A stretch of 8,980 nucleotides of DNA from Paraprevotella sp. (GTDB lineage: Bacteria > Bacteroidota > Bacteroidia > Bacteroidales > Bacteroidaceae). The notes under the pieces are model-generated. The model made no database searches. It was not told the DNA's origin and worked only from the letters and a program-made list of their open reading frames with translations. Within the stretch, counting starts at the first letter, position 1, and every line of letters starts with the position of its first letter. Of the stretch, positions 1-6,057 are shown piece after piece. Location of the stretch: the NCBI GenBank assembly GCA_017425765.1, contig JAFOXE010000125.1, forward strand, positions 1-8,980, read 5' to 3'. The position numbers and the translations under genes are program-made.

Positions 1-1
1 C

Positions 2-340
2 CCACAACGAATGGAAGGAGCTTCAGCCTTCTTCAACGAAGGTTTGTACAATCATTCGCTATGGGTAAGAATTACTGACGGCACATTGCGAGTAGGAATT
101 CGTAAAAAAGAGGGTGCAATAAACGATTGGACAATCTTCGACAACTTCCGCTTGACATACTATGGAGAAAATCTGCCCGACGGCATATCGGAAACAGACA
201 TTTTGCAAGAAGTTGACGTCATTTGGCCAACTGATGTGTACGACATAACCGGACGTGTGATAAAGAAAAAAGCGTATTCGATGCAAGGATTCTCACCCGG
301 TTTTTATGTTGTTCAAGGACGTAAAATAGTGATACAATAA
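2..340 (+). CDS. 3' end of secreted protein with type IX secretion-like C-terminal tail (5' partial)
   Basis: The reading frame is open from the left edge (codons P-Q-R precede the first ATG at 11), so this is the last 112 codons of a longer gene and the ATG is probably internal. The visible protein has a beta-rich stretch ending D-W-T-I-F-D-N-F-R-L-T-Y-Y-G. That ending resembles the jelly-roll or carbohydrate-binding-like modules near the end of many Bacteroidales secreted enzymes. After a short linker comes V-Y-D-I-T-G-R-V, then G-F-Y-V-V-Q-G-R-K-I-V-I-Q at the terminus. This is the typical pattern of a C-terminal sorting domain used for type IX secretion and surface attachment. The catalytic or binding part lies outside the window, so the function is unknown. 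A perfect inverted repeat follows 52 nt after the TAA. Confident of a real partial gene; the sorting-tail call is from motif resemblance only. Confidence 0.8.
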   Translation, partial: PQRMEGASAFFNEGLYNHSLWVRITDGTLRVGIRKKEGAINDWTIFDNFRLTYYGENLPDGISETDILQEVDVIWPTDVYDITGRVIKKKAYSMQGFSPGFYVVQGRKIVIQ

Positions 341-392
341 GATCTAATAGGACAGAAAATCTTGTAAAAAGGAGCTTTTCTACATTCCTTAT

Positions 393-436
393 AAATAAGG
401 CGTACATCTCGTGACACCGAGATGTACGCCTTATTT
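393..436. terminator. 19-bp perfect inverted repeat, likely bidirectional terminator
   Basis: The left arm AAATAAGGCGTACATCTCG (393-411) is the exact reverse complement of 418-436, around a 6-nt loop (TGACAC). It begins 52 nt after the stop of the upstream gene. There is no separate T tract, but on both strands the 3' arm itself ends in CCTTATTT. The symmetry suits termination from either direction between convergent genes. The structure is certain from sequence; its use as a terminator is inferred. Confidence 0.65.
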
Positions 437-440
437 CAAC

Positions 441-481
441 GACATGCTCATGTGGGATACATCTACACGAGCATGTCTTTT
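441..481 (+). terminator. CATG hairpin with T tail (element A)
   Basis: GACATGCTC (441-449) pairs perfectly with GAGCATGTC (469-477). GTG (452-454) can extend the stem against CAC (466-468) across a 2-nt bulge. TTTT follows at 478-481, as in an intrinsic terminator on the plus strand. It starts only 4 nt after the preceding 19-bp hairpin, so it may be a second terminator in series. Its ends, ACATGCTCAT and ACGAGCATGT, recur in the hairpin at 7863-7918. Confidence 0.5.
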
Positions 482-482
482 A

Positions 483-526
483 CATGGGTAGCGCATGTGG
501 TTTGCATGTGGTAGCGCAATGGGTTG
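483..526. repeat. Imperfect tandem repeat, about 11 nt x 4, CATGKGGTAGCG-like
   Basis: There are four consecutive degenerate units: CATGGGTAGCG (483-493), CATGTGGTTTG (494-504), CATGTGGTAGCG (505-516) and CAATGGGTTG (517-526). The array directly follows the CATG hairpin. It is too short and degenerate to be a CRISPR array. Its function is unknown. Confidence 0.5.
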
Positions 527-601
527 CATAATAGTCCTCATAAAGGCTATTTCTTCACGAAGTTCTTATATAAAGTTACCCTATAGACCATGAAGAAAAC
601 T

Positions 602-617
602 CCAAGTAATTACTTGG
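602..617. promoter_or_regulatory. 16-bp perfect palindrome, operator-like
   Basis: CCAAGTAATTACTTGG is identical to its own reverse complement over all 16 bases, with no spacer. Such symmetry is typical of dimeric regulator binding sites. However, no promoter is recognisable next to it, and it lies downstream of both flanking genes. It may be an operator for something unseen, a protein-binding site of another kind, or chance. It is separated from the tRNA terminator hairpin by 28 nt. Confidence 0.3.
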
Positions 618-639
618 TTTACATTGTGTTGCAAACATC

Positions 640-681
640 AAAAACACGAAGCGGGAAACTCTTGTGAGTTCCCCGCTTCGT
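640..681 (-). terminator. Intrinsic terminator of tRNA-Lys
   Basis: Read on the minus strand, a 16-bp stem (681-666 against 661-646, one internal mismatch) closes on a 4-nt loop at 662-665. It is followed by G then TTTTT (645-640). The stem is GC-rich through its middle (CCCCGC/GCGGG). It begins 5 nt after the encoded CCA of the tRNA, the classic place and shape for a tRNA terminator. Confidence 0.85.
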
Positions 682-686
682 CTGGG

Positions 687-762
687 TGGTGATTCGCTTG
701 GGGTTCGAACCCAAGACCCCAACATTAAAAGTGTTGTGCTCTACCTACTGAGCTAGCGAATC
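687..762 (-). tRNA. tRNA-Lys (anticodon TTT), CCA encoded
   Basis: All cloverleaf parts can be read on the minus strand. The acceptor stem GATTCGC (762-756) pairs with GCGAATC (697-691). The D arm is GCTC...GAGC. The anticodon stem CAACA/TGTTG holds the loop CTTTTAA, giving anticodon TTT (729-727). The variable loop has five bases, and the T arm is TTGGG-TTCGAAC-CCCAA. The discriminator is A (690), followed by a genomically encoded CCA (689-687). Mature length is 76 nt with CCA. It reads AAA and AAG codons. It has its own promoter upstream and a terminator 5 nt downstream, so it appears to be a single-gene unit. Confidence 0.97.
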
Positions 763-786
763 GAACCTTTTTGCTGTTTGCGGGTG

Positions 787-817
787 CAAAGATAAACAGT
801 TTTTTGGGTGTCTGCAA
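787..817 (-). promoter_or_regulatory. Bacteroidetes-type promoter of tRNA-Lys
   Basis: On the minus strand, TTG (817-815) is followed after 20 nt by TATCTTTG (794-787), which fits the TAnnTTTG consensus at -7. Transcription would begin near 780, roughly 18 nt before the mature tRNA 5' end. The T-rich plus-strand tract at 830-846 lies just upstream. Confidence 0.75.
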
Positions 818-876
818 GTGTTTGCGTGCTTTTTTTTATTTTTTGATGAAAATAGCATCGTAACATTGCCTTAATA

Positions 877-1986
877 CTAAACAGTTGAGTTTGTAAGTTT
901 AATATCTTTTGAAGTACGTTCTTTTATAACGAAACGCTTATAATAAGATAAAATCAAAGTGGTTATGGGAAGCGCAATGATGAGGCCAATAACACCTAAT
1001 ACGCTTCCCCATATAGAAAGAGAGAGCAAGATGATGGCCGGATTAAGCCCCATTAGTTTCCCCATTATCTTCGGCACAAGAATCATATCCTGTATTATCT
1101 GTACAATCACAAACACAGCTGCCGTTGCCGCCAATATCACCCAAAGGCTTTCACCCGTATTGGCCGATTTAAGCAAGGCAAGCATGATGGTGGGAATAAC
1201 GCCTACTATCTGCAAATAGGGCACAAGGTTCAGCACGCCAATGAAAAGACCAAGTCCGATGGCCAACGGGAAGTCAATGATGACAAAACCTATACAGAAC
1301 ATTATGCCCACAAGTAAGGCCACAAGCGACTGTCCTCGGAAGTAGGCATTCATACCATGCTTAACATCATCGGCTAGCATTCCGGCAAAAGCCCGATTAT
1401 TACGAGGTATCAATTTAAGCCATCCCTTGGCCATGGTTTCATAGTCGAGTAGAATAAAAAAGAGATAGAGCAACACGATAAGTGAGGCTAAAACACCCAG
1501 TGTAAAGTTAACGGTACTAGCCACCACGCCCCATATCTGAGAAGCTCCCAAGCGGAAGGCCTCCATGAGGTTGTTTTCCTGAATAAGTCTGACTACGTTG
1601 TTTTGCACCACATATTCGCGCAACAACGATTCCACCATTCTAGCAAGTTCGTTGCCTGTGTTGTCTTGATTGAGGTACTGAGTAATGAAATCCTTAAGCT
1701 TCACAAACTCTGTCACTGCAGGTGGTACAACCAAGAGGATAGCTCCAGTGAGCAGAGCACCCACAACCAATAGTGTGAGGATGATGCTCGCAGCACGATA
1801 TTTTATGCGGAGTCGTCTTTCGAAGAACGTCACCATCGGATAGAGCATATAGGCTATTACCCATGCAATGAAGAAGGGTAATAATACGTTACTAAGCTGA
1901 TGTATGATGAATATCACCAAGCCCACAACGCACATAGAAATAAGTCCTCTAATGAATCGATCGAACGTAATTTCTTTTTCCAACAT
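877..1986 (-). CDS. AI-2E family (PerM/YdiK-like) membrane transporter
   Basis: This 369-residue integral membrane protein has the usual length of the AI-2E (DUF20/PerM) family. Hydrophobic segments lie at about 13-30, 33-50, 66-89, 155-180, 218-238, 240-270, 282-300 and 315-346. A soluble, helical stretch at about 93-150 sits between the third and fourth, as in the family. Family hallmarks in the C-terminal half are G-V-L-N-L-V-P-Y near 250, Q-D-M-I-L-V-P-K-I-M-G near 299-309, G-L-N-P-A at 313-317 and G-V-I-G-L-I-I-A-L-P at 331-340. Members have been linked to export of AI-2 or to ion antiport, so the substrate cannot be named. The ATG is 20 nt after the tdk stop with no evident promoter between, so it is probably cotranscribed with tdk. 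It ends in TAG, with no clear terminator before the tRNA promoter. Confidence 0.9.
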   Translation of the reverse strand: MLEKEITFDRFIRGLISMCVVGLVIFIIHQLSNVLLPFFIAWVIAYMLYPMVTFFERRLRIKYRAASIILTLLVVGALLTGAILLVVPPAVTEFVKLKDFITQYLNQDNTGNELARMVESLLREYVVQNNVVRLIQENNLMEAFRLGASQIWGVVASTVNFTLGVLASLIVLLYLFFILLDYETMAKGWLKLIPRNNRAFAGMLADDVKHGMNAYFRGQSLVALLVGIMFCIGFVIIDFPLAIGLGLFIGVLNLVPYLQIVGVIPTIMLALLKSANTGESLWVILAATAAVFVIVQIIQDMILVPKIMGKLMGLNPAIILLSLSIWGSVLGVIGLIIALPITTLILSYYKRFVIKERTSKDIKLTNSTV

Positions 1987-2006
1987 AGGCCCTATGAGAT
2001 ATATGT

Positions 2007-2615
2007 TTAGATGTTTTTTTGTCGCAGAATGTCTTCTTCGTTTCGTGCCTTATTGTAGCATTCGCGACACAGAGGCTCGTATTCCATTTTTTCGCCCAAC
2101 AACACACGCTTATCACTCTCTACAGTTCGATGCGAAACATAAGCGAGTGCGCCGCACTTGACGCAAATAGCATGCACCTTGCTAACCTCGTCGGCAATAG
2201 CACACAACGCGGGCATCGGACCAAAAGGCTCACCTTTGAAATCAAGATCTAAGCCGGCCACAATGACGCGGATTCCTCGATTGGCCAACTCGTTGCATAC
2301 ATTTACGATGTTATCGTCGAAGAACTGAGCCTCGTCGATACCGATAACTTCGGTATCGGACCCCAGCAACAAAATGCTGGCAGATGAATCTACCGGTGTA
2401 GAATGAATGGAGTTCCCTTCGTGCGACACAACGTCTTCGTCCGAATAACGAGTGTCGATGCAAGGTTTGAATATTTCTACGCTCTGACGGGCGAATTTGG
2501 CACGTTTCATACGGCGGATAAGCTCCTCTGTTTTACCTGAGAACATCGAGCCACATATAACCTCCACGCGGCCACGTCGCATCATCTCACCGTTCTTATC
2601 TGAAAAACTTGTCAT
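2007..2615 (-). CDS. tdk: Thymidine kinase (type II)
   Basis: The enzyme phosphorylates thymidine to dTMP with ATP, a cytoplasmic step of pyrimidine salvage. With the start at 2615 it has 202 residues, the usual size of the type II family. The P-loop G-S-M-F-S-G-K-T is at 22-29. G-I-D-E-A-Q-F-F is at 92-99, with the probable catalytic Glu95. Four zinc-ligand cysteines form two pairs, C151-x2-C154 and C183-x2-C186. The frame is open to an ATG at 2696, but those extra 27 residues have no family resemblance and would overlap the -7 promoter element at 2641-2648. The start at 2615 (M-T-S-F-S-D) is therefore preferred. It is the first gene of a likely two-gene unit with the AI-2E-family protein and is divergent from rsmI. 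Confidence 0.96.
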   Translation of the reverse strand: MTSFSDKNGEMMRRGRVEVICGSMFSGKTEELIRRMKRAKFARQSVEIFKPCIDTRYSDEDVVSHEGNSIHSTPVDSSASILLLGSDTEVIGIDEAQFFDDNIVNVCNELANRGIRVIVAGLDLDFKGEPFGPMPALCAIADEVSKVHAICVKCGALAYVSHRTVESDKRVLLGEKMEYEPLCRECYNKARNEEDILRQKNI

Positions 2616-2640
2616 GATTTCTTGATTAATGTTTACGCGA

Positions 2641-2670
2641 CAAAAATAATACTTCCCAATCAAAAACGAA
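2641..2670 (-). promoter_or_regulatory. Probable promoter of tdk
   Basis: On the minus strand TATTTTTG (2648-2641) matches TAnnTTTG. The expected -33 position 19 nt further upstream carries TTC rather than TTG, so that half is weak. Transcription would start near 2634, leaving a leader of about 19 nt before the ATG at 2615. This supports the shorter start. Confidence 0.45.
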
Positions 2671-2742
2671 TAAAAACATGGGAAAAACATAAACATCTGT
2701 TAAATATTTCGGGTAGATACACCAAGGACTTCATTTTATGAT

Positions 2743-2750
2743 TACTTTTG
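2743..2750 (+). promoter_or_regulatory. Probable -7 element of rsmI
   Basis: TACTTTTG fits TAnnTTTG and lies 21 nt before the rsmI ATG. No TTG is found at the expected -33 distance, so only half of the promoter is supported. It is divergent from the tdk promoter, with about 95 nt between the two -7 elements. Confidence 0.4.
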
Positions 2751-2771
2751 CTTTGAACAGATTATTTGAGC

Positions 2772-3491
2772 ATGGGAACACTATATTTGGTACCGACTCC
2801 GGTAGGCAATTTGGAGGATATAACCTATCGTGCCCTACGTATACTGAAAGAGGCCGACTTGATATTGGCAGAAGATACTCGTACATCGGGGAATTTATTA
2901 CGGCATTTTGAAATTAAGAATGCCATGATTTCGTATCATAAATTCAACGAACATCAAACGGTAGACCGAGTGGTGGAACGTTTACAAAGCGGAGAAACCG
3001 TAGCAGTGATATCTGATGCCGGAACTCCGGGCATCTCCGACCCGGGTTTCTTAGTTGCTCGTGAAGCCATAAAAGCTGGTATAGAAGTTTGTTGCCTTCC
3101 GGGCGCCACAGCCTTTGTACCCGCTCTGGTTTCGTCGGGATTACCTTGCGATAAATTCTGTTTTGAGGGTTTCTTGCCGGTAAAGAAAGGTCGCCAAACT
3201 CGTTTAACCATGCTGTCCGAAGAACCTCGCACCATCATATTCTACGAGTCGCCCCATCGTTTGGTAAAGACTTTGGCGCAATTTGCAGAGGTGTTTGGCG
3301 CAGAGCGTCCCGTGTCGGTATGCCGAGAAATATCTAAGATGCACGAAGAAAGCGTGCGAGGCACCTTAGCAGAAGTTTTGGCCCATTTCACTGAGGTTGA
3401 GCCACGCGGCGAGTTTGTCATCGTTGTGGGTGGTAATGAAGAAACAAGTGTCAAGAAGTCCAAAAACAAGAAACACGAGGAAGAAGAATAA
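2772..3491 (+). CDS. rsmI: 16S rRNA (cytidine-1402 2'-O)-methyltransferase
   Basis: RsmI methylates the 2'-hydroxyl of C1402 in the decoding centre of 16S rRNA, using S-adenosylmethionine. The tetrapyrrole-methylase fold is recognisable throughout its 239 residues. The N-terminal strand and loop are Y-L-V-P-T-P-V-G-N-L-E-D-I-T (5-18), followed by A-E-D-T-R at 33-37. S-D-A-G-T-P-G-I-S-D-P-G (81-92) is the family signature around the cofactor site. L-P-G-A-T-A (109-114) and F-Y-E-S-P-H-R (157-163) follow. The last residues form a charged K/E tail (about 228-239) past the core. ATG 2772 gives the standard M-x-T-L-Y-L-V-P start; a TTG two codons earlier is possible but less likely. The downstream lipoprotein gene starts 28 nt after the stop and has no promoter of its own that I can see. 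Confidence 0.96.
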   Translation: MGTLYLVPTPVGNLEDITYRALRILKEADLILAEDTRTSGNLLRHFEIKNAMISYHKFNEHQTVDRVVERLQSGETVAVISDAGTPGISDPGFLVAREAIKAGIEVCCLPGATAFVPALVSSGLPCDKFCFEGFLPVKKGRQTRLTMLSEEPRTIIFYESPHRLVKTLAQFAEVFGAERPVSVCREISKMHEESVRGTLAEVLAHFTEVEPRGEFVIVVGGNEETSVKKSKNKKHEEEE

Positions 3492-3519
3492 ATTATATAA
3501 ACGTATAAAAGAAAAAATT

Positions 3520-4374
3520 ATGAAGAGATTCTTTTTTGTAGCAGCAGGATTGTGCTTGATGTATGCCTGCGATAATGGCGCAGTGAAAAGTGAATCGGAG
3601 TTGATGAGAGAACGTGATTCGCTTATGCAAGTAATTGCAGAAAAGGACTATGAATTGGACGATATAATGGGTATGTTCAACGAGGTGCAAGATGGTTTTC
3701 GTCGCATCAGCGAGGCGGAAGGACGTGTAACTGTTTTGGACGGAAACCCAGAAATGGCTTCGACCAAAACATTGATTCACGAGAATTTGCAGTACATCGA
3801 AGAAACCATGACACAGAATCGTGACTTGATTGCACGTCTGCAAAAAAAACTGGAGGAAAGTTCGTATAAAAGCAAGAAACTGAAAGCCACCATTAAGTCA
3901 CTTGAAGAAAAAATGACCGAGCAGGAGGGCAAAATACAGGAGCTGCAAGTACAACTCGCCGAAAAAAACTTATTGATTATTGAACAAAACGAAAGCATCA
4001 AAAACCTAAAAGGCGACGTAGAGAACCTTAAGGCTGAGAACAAAACAAAGGAGCAAATTGTTGGCGAACAAGAAAAGAAATTAAATACAGCTTGGTTTGT
4101 GTTCGGCACCAAAGCGGAACTTAAAGAACAAAACATTCTGCGCGATGGAGATGTATTGCGCACTGCCGACTTCAACACGAACTACTTTACCGAGGTGGAT
4201 ATTCGTTATGACAAGGAGATTCGTCTGTATTCCAAGAGTGCAAAAATCCTTACCAACCACCCCGCCGGATCGTATGCTCTTACTCGTGACGCCAAAGAAC
4301 AGTACGTGTTGAAGATTGTAAATTATGAGAAGTTCTGGAGCGTGAGTCGCTATCTAGTGGTACAAGTTAAGTAA
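3520..4374 (+). CDS. Coiled-coil lipoprotein, possibly Cbp1-like
   Basis: The protein has 284 residues. It starts M-K-R-F-F-F-V-A-A-G-L-C-L-M-Y-A-C, a lipoprotein signal peptide with probable lipidation at Cys17, so it should be anchored to a membrane facing the periplasm or cell surface. Residues of about 25-190 are highly charged and heptad-like, indicating a long coiled coil. Residues 188-284 form a compact conserved-looking domain (A-W-F-V-F-G-T-K at 191-198, Y-S-K-S-A-K-I-L at 237-244, H-P-A-G-S-Y at 247-252). From memory this architecture resembles a Bacteroidales family that includes a Bacteroides fragilis collagen-binding adhesin, Cbp1. I could not check this. One D-S-L site (33-35) fits the Bacteroidetes O-glycosylation motif. 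The frame extends upstream to 3397 inside rsmI, but ATG 3520 gives the signal peptide and an A-rich leader. Likely cotranscribed with rsmI. Confidence 0.85.
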   Translation: MKRFFFVAAGLCLMYACDNGAVKSESELMRERDSLMQVIAEKDYELDDIMGMFNEVQDGFRRISEAEGRVTVLDGNPEMASTKTLIHENLQYIEETMTQNRDLIARLQKKLEESSYKSKKLKATIKSLEEKMTEQEGKIQELQVQLAEKNLLIIEQNESIKNLKGDVENLKAENKTKEQIVGEQEKKLNTAWFVFGTKAELKEQNILRDGDVLRTADFNTNYFTEVDIRYDKEIRLYSKSAKILTNHPAGSYALTRDAKEQYVLKIVNYEKFWSVSRYLVVQVK

Positions 4375-4422
4375 TAGTTCTTTTATCCAAACGTTAGCAT
4401 AAAAGAGCGTACAACATCATAC

Positions 4423-4470
4423 CCGTCGCATCATTAGCAGATAACAAAAGCTATGATGCGACGGTTTTTT
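4423..4470 (+). terminator. Strong intrinsic terminator after the lipoprotein gene
   Basis: CCGTCGCATCAT (4423-4434) pairs perfectly with ATGATGCGACGG (4453-4464). AGC/GCT can extend the stem past one bulged T, and T6 follows at 4465-4470. It lies 48 nt after the stop codon and closes the rsmI-lipoprotein unit. A minor 8-bp inverted repeat (4379-4386 with 4399-4406) precedes it. Confidence 0.9.
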
Positions 4471-4492
4471 ATGAAAAGGATAATACATTTAG

Positions 4493-4523
4493 TTGTTTGT
4501 GTTCGAGGTATTTCTTACTTTTG
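4493..4523 (+). promoter_or_regulatory. Bacteroidetes-type promoter of hflX
   Basis: TTG (4493-4495) is followed after 20 nt by TACTTTTG (4516-4523), matching TTG/TAnnTTTG. Transcription would start near 4530, giving a leader of about 23 nt. The preceding terminator makes hflX an independent unit. Confidence 0.7.
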
Positions 4524-4552
4524 CCCGTCAAATAAGGAAAGATTGTTGACCA

Positions 4553-5818
4553 ATGAAAGAATTTGTTATATCCGAGGCACAGGCCGAAACCGCAGTTCTT
4601 GTAGGTTTGATAACACAAGACCAAGACGAACGTAAGACCAACGAATATCTAGACGAACTAGAATTCTTGGCCGACACGGCAGGGGCTAAAACCGTGCGAC
4701 GCTTTACTCAAAGAGTGGCAGGACCAAGTTCTGTCACCTATGTTGGTAAAGGTAAATTGCAAGAAATACGTGAATTTATTGAAGCTGAGGAGGAGGCTGA
4801 ACGCGAAATCGGTATGGTTATCTTCGACGATGAGTTGAGTGCCAAACAAATGCGTAATATAGAACAAGAACTAAAGGTAAAGATATTAGACCGTACCTCA
4901 CTTATTCTCGACATTTTCGCCATGCGAGCACAAACCTCGAATGCGAAGACGCAGGTAGAGTTGGCACAGTATCGTTACATGCTACCTCGCTTACAGAGAT
5001 TGTGGACACACTTGGAGCGTCAAGGAGGTGGTTCTGGTTCAGGTGGCGGCAAAGGTTCCGTGGGCTTGCGTGGTCCTGGTGAGACCCAGTTGGAAATGGA
5101 CCGAAGAATCATCTTGAACCGAATGTCGTTGCTCAAACAAAGACTTGCTGAAATAGATCGTCAAAAGACGACGCAACGAAGCAATCGCGGACGTATGATT
5201 CGCGTAGCTTTAGTGGGTTACACCAACGTGGGTAAAAGCACGCTGATGAACCTTTTATCGAAGAGCGAAGTGTTTGCTGAAAACAAACTCTTTGCCACCT
5301 TGGACACGACCGTACGCAAGGTAATTGTAGACAATCTTCCGTTCTTGCTTTCAGACACTGTAGGTTTCATCCGCAAGTTGCCGACCGATCTTGTAGATTC
5401 TTTCAAAAGCACTCTCGACGAGGTGCGCGAGGCCGACCTACTTTTGCACGTCGTAGACATCTCGCACCCAGACTTTGAAGACCAAATCAAAGTAGTAGAG
5501 AAAACACTGACAGACTTGAAGTGTAACGACAAACCTTCGATGATCATATTTAACAAAGTGGATGCCTACACGTGGGTGCAAAAGGACGAAGACGACCTTA
5601 CACCCGCTACTCGCGAGAACATCTCGCTGTCCGACCTGATGAAAACATGGATGGCCCGCCTTAATGACAATTGCATCTTCATCTCGGCTCGAGAGAAAAC
5701 AAACATAGAGGAAATGAAAACGATATTGTATAATAAAGTGCGCGAACTTCACGTTCAAAAGTACCCCTACAACGATTTCCTCTTTCAACGCTACGACGAA
5801 AGCGGGGCTGTGGAATAA
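4553..5818 (+). CDS. hflX: Ribosome-associated GTPase HflX
   Basis: HflX binds the 50S subunit and, in studied bacteria, splits stalled or hibernating 70S ribosomes under stress. The 421 residues carry the whole family layout. An N-terminal HflX domain (about 1-155) includes Y-V-G-K-G-K at 63-68. A glycine-rich segment (157-169) leads to G-L-R-G-P-G-E-T-Q-L-E (171-181), the family signature. A helical hairpin (about 183-208) precedes the G domain, which begins near 215. Its motifs are G1 G-Y-T-N-V-G-K-S-T (222-230), G3 D-T-V-G-F (268-272), G4 N-K-V-D (334-337) and G5 S-A (378-379). All nucleotide-binding residues look intact. ATG 4553 lies at the expected distance from the promoter. It appears monocistronic, with a terminator hairpin before the next gene. 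Confidence 0.97.
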   Translation: MKEFVISEAQAETAVLVGLITQDQDERKTNEYLDELEFLADTAGAKTVRRFTQRVAGPSSVTYVGKGKLQEIREFIEAEEEAEREIGMVIFDDELSAKQMRNIEQELKVKILDRTSLILDIFAMRAQTSNAKTQVELAQYRYMLPRLQRLWTHLERQGGGSGSGGGKGSVGLRGPGETQLEMDRRIILNRMSLLKQRLAEIDRQKTTQRSNRGRMIRVALVGYTNVGKSTLMNLLSKSEVFAENKLFATLDTTVRKVIVDNLPFLLSDTVGFIRKLPTDLVDSFKSTLDEVREADLLLHVVDISHPDFEDQIKVVEKTLTDLKCNDKPSMIIFNKVDAYTWVQKDEDDLTPATRENISLSDLMKTWMARLNDNCIFISAREKTNIEEMKTILYNKVRELHVQKYPYNDFLFQRYDESGAVE

Positions 5819-5855
5819 TTACATCCCCAAAACAACAACCCTCTTATCATACTGT

Positions 5856-5890
5856 TGGCCTCAAGATTTGAATCCCAAATCATGAGGCCA
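5856..5890 (+). terminator. Stem-loop after hflX, probable terminator
   Basis: TGGCCTCAAGATTTG (5856-5870) pairs with CAAATCATGAGGCCA (5876-5890) apart from one internal A:A mismatch, around a 5-nt loop. The stem starts 38 nt after the hflX stop. The following sequence, TTGTTGT, is only moderately T-rich, so termination is likely but not certain. Confidence 0.55.
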
Positions 5891-5952
5891 TTGTTGTATG
5901 CAACGTCGAGGGAAAATCGCTCGGACATGAATGTTTTGCTCATTTAATCCTT

Positions 5953-5981
5953 TTGTCGTAACATTTTATTTACTAATTTTG
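5953..5981 (+). promoter_or_regulatory. Bacteroidetes-type promoter of the fumarase gene
   Basis: TTG (5953-5955, within TTTTG) is followed after 18 nt by TAATTTTG (5974-5981), matching TTG/TAnnTTTG. A start near 5988 gives a leader of about 70 nt ending in an A-rich stretch before the ATG. I see no riboswitch-like structure in that leader. Confidence 0.7.
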
Positions 5982-6057
5982 CGGAGAAGGGCTTGTCATC
6001 TTGCAGCACCCACACGTAGACGAATTACTAAATAAACTCACATAAAAAAAGAAAATT

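Larger units (their letters stand above)
341..686. other. 346-nt convergent intergenic gap, structure-rich, no gene
   Basis: This gap lies between the secreted-protein gene (+) and tRNA-Lys (-), whose 3' ends face each other. It holds a 19-bp perfect inverted repeat (393-436), a CATG hairpin with a T tail (441-481), an imperfect 11-nt tandem repeat (483-526), a 16-bp perfect palindrome (602-617) and the tRNA terminator (646-681). The stretch 531-600 shows nothing I can name. The only ATG-initiated frame of note (590-667, 25 codons) runs into the tRNA terminator and is not convincing. Confidence 0.75.

Noticed and set aside
483..526. CRISPR array
   Set aside because: The units are about 11 nt, degenerate and directly adjacent with no spacers, and there are no cas genes.
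590..667. Small plus-strand frame M-K-K-T-P-S-N-Y-L... of 25 codons
   Set aside because: It has no promoter or ribosome-binding signal, spans the 16-bp palindrome, and ends within the tRNA terminator hairpin. It is better explained by those structures.
2616..2696. 27-residue N-terminal extension of thymidine kinase
   Set aside because: The extension would contain the likely -7 promoter element, and the M-T-S-F start gives the normal family length.
3397..3519. 41-residue N-terminal extension of the lipoprotein, overlapping rsmI
   Set aside because: It would bury the lipoprotein signal peptide inside the protein. ATG 3520 starts exactly at the signal peptide.
4453..4635. 60-codon plus-strand frame starting M-M-R-R-F-F-M-K-R
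   Set aside because: It begins inside the 3' arm of a strong terminator, contains the hflX promoter and overlaps the hflX start in another frame.
5982..6057. Riboswitch in the fumarase leader
   Set aside because: The leader is only about 70 nt, and I could find no stable paired element or known aptamer-like motif in it.
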